Assembly (NCBI RefSeq): GCF_003725535.1
Contig: NZ_RJSF01000040.1
Location: 551,407-615,406 of the forward strand
Reading direction: 5' to 3'
DNA: 64,000 bases
Origin: Nocardioides pocheonensis
GTDB lineage: Bacteria > Actinomycetota > Actinomycetes > Propionibacteriales > Nocardioidaceae
Part shown: in pieces, positions 44,159-51,619 of the stretch
Layout of the letters: each line of letters begins with the position of its first letter
Position numbering within the stretch: the first letter of the stretch is position 1
Notes under the pieces: generated by a model
The model's database searches: none
The model's input: only the letters and a program-made list of their open reading frames with translations
Told to the model about the DNA's origin: nothing
Made by a program: the position numbers and the translations under genes

Positions 44159-44224
44159 CGGGTAGTCCCTCACGTTCGGCACCGTTTCCCGGCCGATCCG
44201 GTGCCGAACGTGAGGGACTACCCG
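44159..44224. repeat. Perfect 26-bp inverted repeat with 14-nt spacer after rnpB
   Basis: Arms 44159-44184 and 44199-44224 are perfect complements; each contains TAGTCCCTCACGTTCGG or its complement. The spacer is TTTCCCGGCCGATC. No U-tract follows. It could terminate rnpB, but the arm length is well beyond the usual terminator stem, and it could instead be a palindromic repeat element. Confidence 0.85.
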
Positions 44225-44345
44225 CGCTCGCGAATCCCATCGTGCGGACTCAGCCGTTCGGTCAGATCCGCATGGCCCCTGCCTGCGCGTGACTCGGGCC
44301 GTTCATCCGATGTGCAGGAATGTGACAAAACGGGATTATTGAGGC

Positions 44346-44576
44346 ATGGGGGGCAAGGCAACTGATGCACAGGTCCAGGAGATCGCTCGCGTTCTCCTGG
44401 CCGAAGGACGCTACGAGACACGCCTGGAGACGGGGAACCTCCAGGCCCTGGTGGACGCCGGCTGGGCGGCCCGCCAGGCTGGCCAGCTCCTCGGGCGGCC
44501 GGTCCGGGTCGAGACCTCTCGACCCGACGAGCCGTCCGGGGGGCTGGTGGTCGTCGCCGAGCTGGTCGACGCCTGA
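44346..44576 (+). CDS. Small hypothetical protein
   Basis: 76 residues from the ATG at 44346. It looks helical: ATDAQVQEIARVLLAEGRYETRLETGNLQALVDAGWAARQ pattern in two amphipathic segments, followed by a strand LLGRPVRVETSR and VVVAELVDA end. No Cys, TM or known motif; no family recognised. The AT-rich GGGATTATTG just upstream may hold its promoter. Confidence 0.6.
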   Translation: MGGKATDAQVQEIARVLLAEGRYETRLETGNLQALVDAGWAARQAGQLLGRPVRVETSRPDEPSGGLVVVAELVDA

Positions 44577-44648
44577 GTGAGCCGCGGCGCCGGTACTGGT
44601 CCGGGCCCGCGTCGGGTACGGGGGACGTGACCCGACGCGGAGGAGGAC

Positions 44649-44846
44649 GTGGTGACCGGCGAGGTGGAGACGTACTACGAGGACGGTGCCTGGCGGAACT
44701 GGGCCGACGGCGCGGAGCTGGGGTCCCCGCACCGCGAGCGTGACGCGGCGATCGCCGAGGGGCGTGCCCAGGCGGCCGAGCGCGGTGTCGAGCACATCGT
44801 CCGCGACGAGCAGGCCACGGTGGTCGCTCGGGAGGACGACGCTTGA
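44649..44846 (+). CDS. DUF2188 family small protein
   Basis: 65 residues from a GTG at 44649 (another GTG follows), with GGAGGAGG upstream. Resembles DUF2188: a DGAWRNWADGAEL opening, helix with EARAxAAE-like repeat (IAEGRAQAAERG), and HIVRDEQATV end. Function unknown. 69 nt after the previous small gene; could be co-transcribed. Confidence 0.65.
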   Translation: MVTGEVETYYEDGAWRNWADGAELGSPHRERDAAIAEGRAQAAERGVEHIVRDEQATVVAREDDA

Positions 44847-44902
44847 TCCGGCCGGAATGGCCCGCCACGCTGTGGTGTTGAGCGGGCGTGGAGGAGATCA
44901 GC

Positions 44903-45313
44903 GTGGACGAGTTCGAGCTGCAGGCTCCGGCCGTCGTGTTCCCGGGCCAGCGCGACCTCGGGTCGGCGTACCGGGTGGCCTACGACCTGCTGACCCGTCG
45001 CGCCGCGAGCGAGGCGCTGGAGGTCATCGAGCCCGGCCTGGAGGCCGAGCCGGACAACACCGGCCTGCGGATCCTGCGCGCGTGGGCCTTCCTGATCCGC
45101 GTGCAGCTCGAGCGGGCCGAGTCCGAGCTGACCCGCCTGGTCGAGGAGCGCCCCGACGACGACTGGGTGCGCTTCGCGCTGGGCCGGAGCCTCGAGCGCC
45201 AGTCCCGGTACGCCGAGGCGCTGCCGCACCTGCGCCTGGCGGCCGCGATGTCCGGCGACCCGGAGCACGAGCTGGCCGTCCTGCGCGTCGAGCGGCTGCA
45301 CGCCGGCCTCTGA
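44903..45313 (+). CDS. Small TPR-repeat protein
   Basis: 136 residues from the GTG at 44903, chosen over the GTG at 44888 because GGAGGAG sits six bases before it. Three TPR-like helical hairpins (about 20-130): AYRVAYDLLTRRAASEALEVIEPGL, LRILRAWAFLIRVQLERAESELTRL and VRFALGRSLERQSRYAEALPHLRLA. Probably a protein-interaction adaptor. No TM or signal. Follows the DUF2188 gene in the same direction. Confidence 0.72.
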   Translation: MDEFELQAPAVVFPGQRDLGSAYRVAYDLLTRRAASEALEVIEPGLEAEPDNTGLRILRAWAFLIRVQLERAESELTRLVEERPDDDWVRFALGRSLERQSRYAEALPHLRLAAAMSGDPEHELAVLRVERLHAGL

Positions 45314-45317
45314 GGCG

Positions 45318-45788
45318 TCAGAGGTCGACCGGCACCCGCTGGTCCGACCCGGTGCCGTCGCCGAAGTCGCTTCCGCGCACGTGCACCTCGGTGCGGGTGA
45401 CCCGAGCGCGGTAGAGCACGAAGGGTTCGCTCGCGAGCCGCTCCGGCGTCCACGCCAGCGGTTCCTCGACGTCGCGGAACGCCGTCGCGCAGGCCTCCTC
45501 GAGCTCGTCGACGGGCACCCGGGCGGCGGTCGCCTCGAGGTACACCGCCCACCCGGTGCCCGGGCCCGCGCACGGGTCGAACACGACCATGCTCACGTCC
45601 GGGCGCTGCTCGAGGTTGCGGGAGTGGTGCGCGTCCGGCGAGGAGAGCCAGTAGGCGTGGTGGTCGACCAGCGTGAACCACACCGGCGAGACGCGGGGCC
45701 GGCCCGAGGGGTCGACCGTGCCGAGCACCATGAACTGGTTGCCGGCGAGCACCTCACGCGCCAGCGCCTTCAGGTCGTGGTCGGTCAT
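45318..45788 (-). CDS. Pyridoxamine 5'-phosphate oxidase family (split-barrel) protein
   Basis: 156 residues. The flavin/F420 split-barrel fold shows LGTVDPSGRPRVSPVWF (about 22-38) and YWLSSPDAHHSRNLEQRPDVSMVVFD. Likely binds FMN or F420, reaction unknown. ATG at 45788; its 3' end meets the TPR gene 3' end with a 4-nt gap (convergent). Confidence 0.85.
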   Translation of the reverse strand: MTDHDLKALAREVLAGNQFMVLGTVDPSGRPRVSPVWFTLVDHHAYWLSSPDAHHSRNLEQRPDVSMVVFDPCAGPGTGWAVYLEATAARVPVDELEEACATAFRDVEEPLAWTPERLASEPFVLYRARVTRTEVHVRGSDFGDGTGSDQRVPVDL

Positions 45789-45828
45789 GGCGCCAGTGTG
45801 CCCGTTGCGCCGGGGCCGGCTCGCGCTC

Positions 45829-46809
45829 TCAGCCCATCGAGGAGGTGTCGACAGCCTCGAACGCGGACGCCGGGATCCGCTTGAGCTCCTCGACGAGTGC
45901 CGGCGGCCAGTACTTGTTCTGCTCTCCCTGGAAGAACCAGGGCGAGCCGTTGTCGGCCAGGACGAGCCCGTAGTCCTTCATCGCCGTGATGACCGTCCGG
46001 GCGCGGGCGCTGAACCCGCTGGCGTCGAAGGACCCCTTCATCCGGAACCGCGCGCCCATCGGCGGGTAGGCCCAGCTGTCGGTCGACCCGGCGTCGTGAC
46101 GGGCCGGCCAGAGGTGGTGCCGGCTGGTGACGTCGGTCGTGAACCGGATGGCGTGCCCGACCCAGCCCGCCTTCACCTCGCTCCAGCGCAGCAGCCCGGG
46201 CAGGATCGGGAGGCCCGCCGCGTCGGCCGAGGTCCAGCCGTCGGGGCGCAGCGCGTTGCTGCCGAGGGACCAGGTCGCTCCCGAGCCGGCGCGCCAGTGA
46301 CCGTTGCGGACCCGGGTGTTCCAGGTCTCGTACAGCCGGCAGCGGCCCTTCCGCACCACGATCGCGTGCTTGTCGCCCGCGGAGTTGCGGCCGCCCTCGA
46401 TCCGGGTGTCCCGGCCGAACGGGTAGCGGACGTGATCGCTCTCCGAGGAGTAGTCGAACCGGACGCGCACCTTGGGGTGGAGCCGGCCGACCACGGTGAT
46501 CGGGATCCCGTAGTTGGGTCCGTCGCCGTACGACGGCCCGAAGTCGGGGTGCAGGTTCCGCCCGGTCGACATGTGCGCGAGCCACGCGGCACTGCGCGGG
46601 TCGACCGGCAAAGAGCGGATGTCGGTGTTCCAGTAGTTGTCGGCCGGGAAGGGCCGGCAGGTCGTGCCCGCGATCGGGGCCACCGACGCCGCACGGTCAG
46701 CCGTAGGACCAGCAGGGCCGGACGCCGCCGGGTGCGGCGCGGCGAGGGCGACGGCCGGGCCACCCACGGCGACGGCGAGGGCGGTCAGGAGCGCGGCAGA
46801 GCGGATCAT
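45829..46809 (-). CDS. Secreted protein of unknown function
   Basis: 326 residues. Signal peptide about 1-23 (MIRS, hydrophobic run, ALAAPH). The mature part has conserved-looking aromatic/His-rich blocks: NYWNTDIRSLPVDPRSAAWL, GRNLHPDFGPSYGDGPNYGIP, PFGRDTRIEGG, RHHLWPARHDAG and WFFQGEQNKYWP. Two Cys in the mature part may be disulphide bonded. It looks like a folded extracellular enzyme or carbohydrate-binding domain, but I recognise no family. Upstream of map (minus strand), 7 nt after it, so could share a transcript. Confidence 0.7.
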   Translation of the reverse strand: MIRSAALLTALAVAVGGPAVALAAPHPAASGPAGPTADRAASVAPIAGTTCRPFPADNYWNTDIRSLPVDPRSAAWLAHMSTGRNLHPDFGPSYGDGPNYGIPITVVGRLHPKVRVRFDYSSESDHVRYPFGRDTRIEGGRNSAGDKHAIVVRKGRCRLYETWNTRVRNGHWRAGSGATWSLGSNALRPDGWTSADAAGLPILPGLLRWSEVKAGWVGHAIRFTTDVTSRHHLWPARHDAGSTDSWAYPPMGARFRMKGSFDASGFSARARTVITAMKDYGLVLADNGSPWFFQGEQNKYWPPALVEELKRIPASAFEAVDTSSMG

Positions 46810-46816
46810 GCACCGA

Positions 46817-47665
46817 TCATGGCAGCGTCAGGATCTCCGCGCCGCTGTCCGTGACGAGCAGCGTGTGCTCGAACTGGGCCGACGCCCGCCGGTCGCGGGT
46901 GACGACCGTCCAGTCGTCGTCCCACATCTCCCACTCGTGGGTGCCCAGGTTGAGCATCGGCTCGATGGTGAAGGTCATCCCCGGCTCCATCACGGTGTCG
47001 TACGCCGGGTCGTCGAAGTGCGCGATGATCAGGCCCGAGTGGAACGACGTGCCGATGCCGTGGCCGGTGAACTCGCGGACGACGCCGTACCCGAACCGTC
47101 GCGCGTACGCCTCGATGACCCGGCCGATCACGTTGATCTGCCGGCCCGGCCGGACCGCGTTGATCGCCCGACGGAGGGCCTCCTCGGTGCGCTCGACGAG
47201 GTCGCGCACCTCCTCGCTGACCCCGGGGGTCATGAAGGTCGCGTTGGTGTCGCCGTGCACGCCCCCGATGAACGCCGTGATGTCGATGTTCACGATGTCG
47301 CCGTCCTCGACGACCCGGCTGTCCGGGATGCCGTGGCAGATCACCTCGTTCGCACTGGTGCACAGCGACTTCGGGAAGCCGCGGTAGCCGAGCGTCGAGG
47401 GGTAGGCGTCGTGGTCGAGCAGGAACTCGTGGCCGATCCGGTCGAGCTCGTCGTGGGTCACCCCGGGCGCCACGTGCTTGCCGACCTCCTGCAGCGCCTG
47501 GGCTGCGATGCGTCCGGCGATCCGCATCCGCTCGATCGTGTCGGCGTCCTTCACCTCCGAGCCGGTGAAGCGCTCGGGCGCGGGTCGGCCGACGTACTCG
47601 GGCCGCGGGATGTGGTCGGGGACGGGACGACGGGGAGAGATCGTGCCGGGAACGACGGGGGTCAC
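46817..47665 (-). CDS. map: Methionine aminopeptidase, type I
   Basis: 282 residues from a GTG at 47665. Removes N-terminal Met. Metal ligands: His in GHGIGTSFH (about 196), Asp in [10 protein letters not shown] (about 123), Asp in [10 protein letters not shown] (about 134), and His/Glu later ([17 protein letters not shown]). Length exceeds the 250 of class Ia because of an N-terminal extension of about 45 residues, as in mycobacterial MapB (SH3-binding-like extension). A TACACT -10-like element 10 nt upstream suggests a leaderless transcript. Confidence 0.93.
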   Translation of the reverse strand: MTPVVPGTISPRRPVPDHIPRPEYVGRPAPERFTGSEVKDADTIERMRIAGRIAAQALQEVGKHVAPGVTHDELDRIGHEFLLDHDAYPSTLGYRGFPKSLCTSANEVICHGIPDSRVVEDGDIVNIDITAFIGGVHGDTNATFMTPGVSEEVRDLVERTEEALRRAINAVRPGRQINVIGRVIEAYARRFGYGVVREFTGHGIGTSFHSGLIIAHFDDPAYDTVMEPGMTFTIEPMLNLGTHEWEMWDDDWTVVTRDRRASAQFEHTLLVTDSGAEILTLP

Positions 47666-47715
47666 CCGGTGAGTGTAGTTTCGGGCGAAGGGAGGAACCG
47701 AAGGGAGTGGGGAGC

Positions 47716-47889
47716 ATGAGCACCTTCTGGTACTGCCTCAACCACCACGCGGTGGAAGGCCCCGAGGGATGCGACTACGCCGACCGGCTCGGGCCCTACC
47801 CGACCGAGGCCGAGGCCGCGCGGGCGCTGGAGAAGGTCGAGGAGCGCAACCAGGAATGGGACAACGACCCGAACTGGAACGACGACTGA
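47716..47889 (+). CDS. Small hypothetical protein, acidic/aromatic
   Basis: 57 residues from the ATG at 47716 with GGGAGTGGGGAGC upstream. [14 protein letters not shown] opening, one Cys at 7 and another at 20, then a helix ([18 protein letters not shown]) and a DNDPNWNDD tail. Similar short proteins are common in Nocardioidaceae and Streptomyces; function unknown. Divergent from map and followed 13 nt later by a membrane protein gene. Confidence 0.65.
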   Translation: MSTFWYCLNHHAVEGPEGCDYADRLGPYPTEAEAARALEKVEERNQEWDNDPNWNDD

Positions 47890-47902
47890 GCGTGGGAGCG
47901 GC

Positions 47903-48175
47903 GTGACAGACCCCCCCGAGCAGGGCGGTCGGATCAAGGACATCCGCGTCTACCGGCCTGCGTTCGTCGGCATGGTGCTGCTCGTCTGCGCGCCGTTCCT
48001 GATCTTCGCCGGGGCGTCGCTGTACGGCGCGTGGGGAACCGTCGTCCTCGTGCTGGTGTGGCTGGTGCTCTTCGGGCTCGGCTGTCGCTGGTTCATGCCG
48101 CGCCCGCGTCGCGTCGTCGTGGTCGGCCTGCTGTCGCTGGCCGCGTGGCTCGTGGTCGTGCTGCTGGCCCGCTGA
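47903..48175 (+). CDS. Small membrane protein, three predicted TM helices
   Basis: 90 residues from a GTG at 47903. Hydrophobic segments at about 22-42, 44-62 and 72-90 with a positive RPRR loop at about 66-70. No known family. 13 nt after the 57-residue gene, likely co-transcribed. Function unknown. Confidence 0.65.
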   Translation: MTDPPEQGGRIKDIRVYRPAFVGMVLLVCAPFLIFAGASLYGAWGTVVLVLVWLVLFGLGCRWFMPRPRRVVVVGLLSLAAWLVVVLLAR

Positions 48176-48195
48176 GCGCTGCTGCGTCCGACCGG

Positions 48196-49395
48196 TCAGC
48201 GTGGGGAGACGCGCAGGACCGAGTCGCCGGTGCCGTTCGAGGTCGTGACGAGGAGGTCGCCGTTGCGGGCTCGCGTCACCGAGCGCAGCCGCCCGAAGTG
48301 GGTGAGGACGTCCGGTGTCTGCATCGAGACGAAGTGTCCCGCGGCGTCGAAGCGGAAGAACATCAGCCGGCTGGCCTTGAGCGCGGCCACCGCCAGGGTG
48401 CCGTCGTACTCGCCCCACTGCGAGCCGCTGACCCAGGCGGCGCCCGAGGTCGCCAGCGTCGGGAAGCCGGAGCTCCAGGCGGCGTGGATCTGCGTGCCGG
48501 GCAGCGCGTCGTCGGTCATCGGCACCGACTCGTTGTAGCCGGGGACGGGGTTCCAGCCGTAGTCACCGCCACGCACCACCACGTTGATCTCGTCGTCACG
48601 GTCGGGCCCGTGCTCGACCGACCAGATCGTGCCGTCGGCGCGCTGGGCGAGGCCCTGCACGTTGCGGTGGCCGTAGTTCAGCACGTAGCGCCTGGGGACC
48701 GAGGAGGCGTGGGCGAAGGGGTTGTCGGCCCACGCCTTGCCGGTGAACCGGTTCAGCCGCAGCACCTTGCCGCCGAGCGAGCCGAGGTTCTCCGGGTTGG
48801 TGCCGGTGGCGGCGTCACCGGTGCCGACGACCAGGGCGCCGTTGCGAGCGATCAGCAGCCGGCAGCCGCCGTGCCGTCCGCTGGTGGCCGGGAGGCCGCG
48901 CAGCAGCACCTTGATCCGGCGTACGCCGGTCCAGTGCCGGTTCATCCGCCAGGCCTCGATCCTCACGTCGTGGCCGGTCGGCGTGAACGCACCCTGGCAG
49001 GTGTAGACGCGGCGGTTGCTGCGGAACGCCGGGTCGACGGCGAGCGACATCAGCCCGGTCTCGCTGCTCGCCCAGACCCGGCTGGACGGGAAGTGCAGGA
49101 CCCGCTTGCGGCCGTGCCGCCACAGGATCAGCCGGCCGGTGTCGCGCTCGGTGATGAGCAGGCGTCCGTGCGGGAGCTGCTGGACGTCCCACGGTGTCTC
49201 CAGGCCGCTCACCTGGCGCCGAACGGAGAGGTCGGGGAAGGCGCTCGATCGAGCCGGGGATGGTTTCGGCAGGCTCAACCACCTGTGGCTGAGTGCGGAG
49301 GAAGATCCGGCCGCGTCCGGTGACGGCTGGGCCGTCGCGGTCGCGGGCATCGCCAGCGCCGAGCTGAGCAGGAGGACCACCGAGAAGCGCCACAT
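48196..49395 (-). CDS. Secreted PQQ-dependent sugar dehydrogenase-like protein
   Basis: About 399 residues from the ATG at 49395; a GTG nine bases upstream is also possible. A signal peptide ends near residue 25. Six-bladed beta-propeller of the glucose/sorbosone dehydrogenase family: LETPWDVQQLPHGRLLITERDTGRL, EPGL-type repeats (SSETGLMSLAVDPAF), YGHRNVQGLA and EHGPDRDDEINVV. Quinone cofactor binding is inferred by family. Residues about 40-55 (SHRWLSLPKPSPARSS) are encoded by a copy of a dispersed REP-like repeat (49261-49283). Confidence 0.86.
   Translation of the reverse strand: MWRFSVVLLLSSALAMPATATAQPSPDAAGSSSALSHRWLSLPKPSPARSSAFPDLSVRRQVSGLETPWDVQQLPHGRLLITERDTGRLILWRHGRKRVLHFPSSRVWASSETGLMSLAVDPAFRSNRRVYTCQGAFTPTGHDVRIEAWRMNRHWTGVRRIKVLLRGLPATSGRHGGCRLLIARNGALVVGTGDAATGTNPENLGSLGGKVLRLNRFTGKAWADNPFAHASSVPRRYVLNYGHRNVQGLAQRADGTIWSVEHGPDRDDEINVVVRGGDYGWNPVPGYNESVPMTDDALPGTQIHAAWSSGFPTLATSGAAWVSGSQWGEYDGTLAVAALKASRLMFFRFDAAGHFVSMQTPDVLTHFGRLRSVTRARNGDLLVTTSNGTGDSVLRVSPR
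49261..49283 (-). repeat. REP-like element inside the PQQ-dehydrogenase coding region
   Basis: On the minus strand: GGTGGTTGAGCCTGCCGAAACC. It resembles the intergenic repeats at 34765-34790 and 51032-51057 except for a CCT insertion in those. Translated as WLSLPKP between the signal peptide and the propeller. Confidence 0.6.
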
Positions 49396-49467
49396 GGGCC
49401 TCACGCTACGACGGGCCCGCCCCGGGGAGAAGGCCCGGGGAGAAGGCCCGGGTCGGAGGGGCGTGAG

Positions 49468-50145
49468 TCAGCGTCGGGCCGCCAGCACGACCGAGTCCGT
49501 CGCCGTGACCGGACCCTCGGGTCCGTCGGCGGTCCGGGTGGGGGCGCCGGCGACACGGACGTCCCACTCGGTCTCCGGCAGCGCCGCGACGACCTGATCG
49601 GGGGTGAACAGCAGCTCCGCGTGGCCGTGGCCGCGACGCAGCCCGCTGGCCACGTCGTCGGGATGGTGCCCGACGACGAGCAGGAGACCGCCGGGACGGA
49701 CGGCGGCGCCGAGGCGGCCGATCACCTGCGCCCGCCGGTCGACCGGAGGGTGCAGGAACTGCGCGGACACCAGGTCGAAGCCGCCGGGCAGCGGCTCGTC
49801 GCCGAGCACGTCGTGGTGCAGCACCCGCACCCGGTCGCCGACGCCGGCCTCCCGGGCGTGGGTCGCCGTGCGCTCGAGCGCGACCTCGGAGACGTCGAGC
49901 GCGGTGACCTGCCAACCCTGCTGGGCGAGCCAGACCGCGTCGGCGCCCTCGCCGGCTCCGACGTCCAGCGCCGTCCCGGGCGGCACGCCGGTCACGTGCT
50001 CGACCAGGCGTGGGTTGGGTCGTCCGCTCCAGATCCGGTCGGACTCGGCGTACCGGGCGTCCCAGGTCTGCTGGCTGAACAGGTCCGCGACGTCCTGCTC
50101 GCTGAGGCTGTCGTGGTCGTGGTGGTGGTCGTGCTCGCTGCCCAT
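49468..50145 (-). CDS. Class I SAM-dependent methyltransferase with His-rich N-terminus
   Basis: 225 residues from the ATG at 50145, whose A is also the last base of the panB stop codon (1-nt overlap). SAM motif I is ALDVGAGEGADAVWLA (about 58-73). The N-terminus is GSEHDHHHDHDS, a run that could bind metal or be a natural His tag-like stretch. Resembles the thiopurine/tellurite-type or general UbiE-like family. Substrate unknown. Co-translated with panB. Confidence 0.85.
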   Translation of the reverse strand: MGSEHDHHHDHDSLSEQDVADLFSQQTWDARYAESDRIWSGRPNPRLVEHVTGVPPGTALDVGAGEGADAVWLAQQGWQVTALDVSEVALERTATHAREAGVGDRVRVLHHDVLGDEPLPGGFDLVSAQFLHPPVDRRAQVIGRLGAAVRPGGLLLVVGHHPDDVASGLRRGHGHAELLFTPDQVVAALPETEWDVRVAGAPTRTADGPEGPVTATDSVVLAARR

Positions 50146-51002
50146 CAGAACGTGTGCTCGGGTCCCGGGAAGGTGCCGGCCCTGACGTCGTCGGCGTAGG
50201 CGCGGGCGGCGTCGAGGAGCACCCCGTGCACGTCGGCGTACTGCTTGACGAACCGCGCCATCCGCCCGGTGCGCAGGCCGAAGGCGTCCTGCCAGACGAG
50301 GACCTGACCGTCGCACTGGTTGCCGGCCCCGATCCCGATGGTCGGGATGGACAGCTCGCGGGTCACCTGGCCGGCCACGTCGCCGGGGACCATCTCCATC
50401 ACCACGGCGAACGCTCCGGCCGCCTCGACCGCCTTGGCGTCGTCGAGGATCCGCTGTGCCGTGTCGCCGCGCCCCTGCACCCGGTAGCCGCCGAGCGCGT
50501 GCTCGCTCTGCGGGGTGAACCCGATGTGTGCCATCACCGGCACGCCGCCGCGGGTCAGCAGCTCGATCTGCCCGGCCATCTCCCGGCCGCCCTCGAGCTT
50601 CACGCAGTGTGCGCCGGCCTCCTTCATGAACCGCACGGCCGTGTCGTAGGCCTGCTCGGGGGAGCGCTGGTAGGACCCGAAGGGCAGGTCGCCGACGACC
50701 AGCGCTCGCCGGGTCGACCGGGTCACGGCACGGGTCAGCGGCAGCAGCTCGTCGACGGTGACCGGCAGCGACGTCTCGTTGCCCAGCACGTTGTTCGAGG
50801 CGCTGTCGCCGACGAGCAGCACCTCGATGCCGGCCTCGTCGAAGGTCGCGGCGGTGTACATGTCGTACGCCGTGAGCATGGCGAACTTCTCGCCGCGCTC
50901 CTTCATCTCGCGGAGGTGGTGGGTGCGGATCCGCTTGACCGGCGGGGTCCCCGCCTCCGCCTTCGCCGGACCGCTGCCGTAGGGGGCAGTCTCTTCGCTC
51001 AT
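50145..51002 (-). CDS. panB: 3-methyl-2-oxobutanoate hydroxymethyltransferase (PanB)
   Basis: 285 residues from the ATG at 51002, with AAGGAG upstream; an upstream in-frame ATG at 51113 adds only low-complexity sequence. First committed step of pantothenate (CoA) synthesis: ketoisovalerate + methylene-THF to ketopantoate. Motifs: [10 protein letters not shown] (about 41-50), [12 protein letters not shown] (about 62), AHCVKLEGG (about 138), [19 protein letters not shown] (about 215). Near-universal length. Context: upstream gene is a monooxygenase-like protein; downstream a methyltransferase. Confidence 0.96.
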   Translation of the reverse strand: MSEETAPYGSGPAKAEAGTPPVKRIRTHHLREMKERGEKFAMLTAYDMYTAATFDEAGIEVLLVGDSASNNVLGNETSLPVTVDELLPLTRAVTRSTRRALVVGDLPFGSYQRSPEQAYDTAVRFMKEAGAHCVKLEGGREMAGQIELLTRGGVPVMAHIGFTPQSEHALGGYRVQGRGDTAQRILDDAKAVEAAGAFAVVMEMVPGDVAGQVTRELSIPTIGIGAGNQCDGQVLVWQDAFGLRTGRMARFVKQYADVHGVLLDAARAYADDVRAGTFPGPEHTF

Positions 51003-51031
51003 CGTCGAGCTCCTTGGGTTCGCTCTCGAGG

Positions 51032-51057
51032 TGGTTCCTGAGCCTGCCCAAGGGCTC
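51032..51057 (+). repeat. Dispersed 26-bp repeat, copy 2
   Basis: Matches 34765-34790 at 24 of 26 positions (TGGTTCCTGAG start, AAGGGCTC end). It lies between panB and the monooxygenase-like gene. Confidence 0.7.
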
Positions 51058-51087
51058 CCTGACGGAGTCCCCGGACCGACCTCAACG

Positions 51088-51459
51088 CTAATCGTCGGCC
51101 GGGGGCAATTCACCTGTGTCGCTGGTCACGCTCCGCGGCGCGGGCCCGTAGCTGCGGGTGACCGTGGCGACCTGGACCCGGTAGTCGGCGTACCAGGTCG
51201 TGCGTCCGCGCTCCTGCGCGACGAGGTGCTCGTGCACCTGCTTCCACGCGGCCGCGGCGGCGTCGTCGACCCAGTAGGAGACCGTGATGCCGGAGGCACC
51301 CTCGCGCACCGACTCGAAGCCGAGGTAGCCCGGCTGCTCCCGGGCCAGCTCCTCCATCCGGGCGGCCATCGCGGCGTACCCGTGGTCGCCGTCGGTGCGC
51401 GTGCTGGTGAAGATCACCGCCGTGTACGGCGGCTCGGGCGGCGTCGCGAAGGCGTCCAC
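51088..51459 (-). CDS. Antibiotic biosynthesis monooxygenase (ABM)-fold protein
   Basis: 123 residues from a GTG at 51459. Dimeric alpha-beta barrel (ferredoxin-like) pattern: [11 protein letters not shown] strand, [20 protein letters not shown] helix and strand, [20 protein letters not shown] members bind small aromatic or haem-like ligands. No specific substrate indicated. Divergent from the modular secreted protein. Confidence 0.82.
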   Translation of the reverse strand: MDAFATPPEPPYTAVIFTSTRTDGDHGYAAMAARMEELAREQPGYLGFESVREGASGITVSYWVDDAAAAAWKQVHEHLVAQERGRTTWYADYRVQVATVTRSYGPAPRSVTSDTGELPPADD

Positions 51460-51619
51460 GTCACGAGGTTAGTGCCGCCGGTCCCGCCCACCTGTCCAGA
51501 CCACCGTGACCGAGATCGACAGCCGTTCGTTACGGGGTTCGACACGGAGAGTGAACGGGGCCGGGTGACCGGTCCCGTTCGTCGCACTCGGCGCTCTCCG
51601 CCACCACGAAAGTCGGTCG

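Noticed and set aside
44365-44580. Alternative frame overlapping the 76-residue gene
   Set aside because: Arg/Ser/Trp-rich frame-shadow composition and no RBS.
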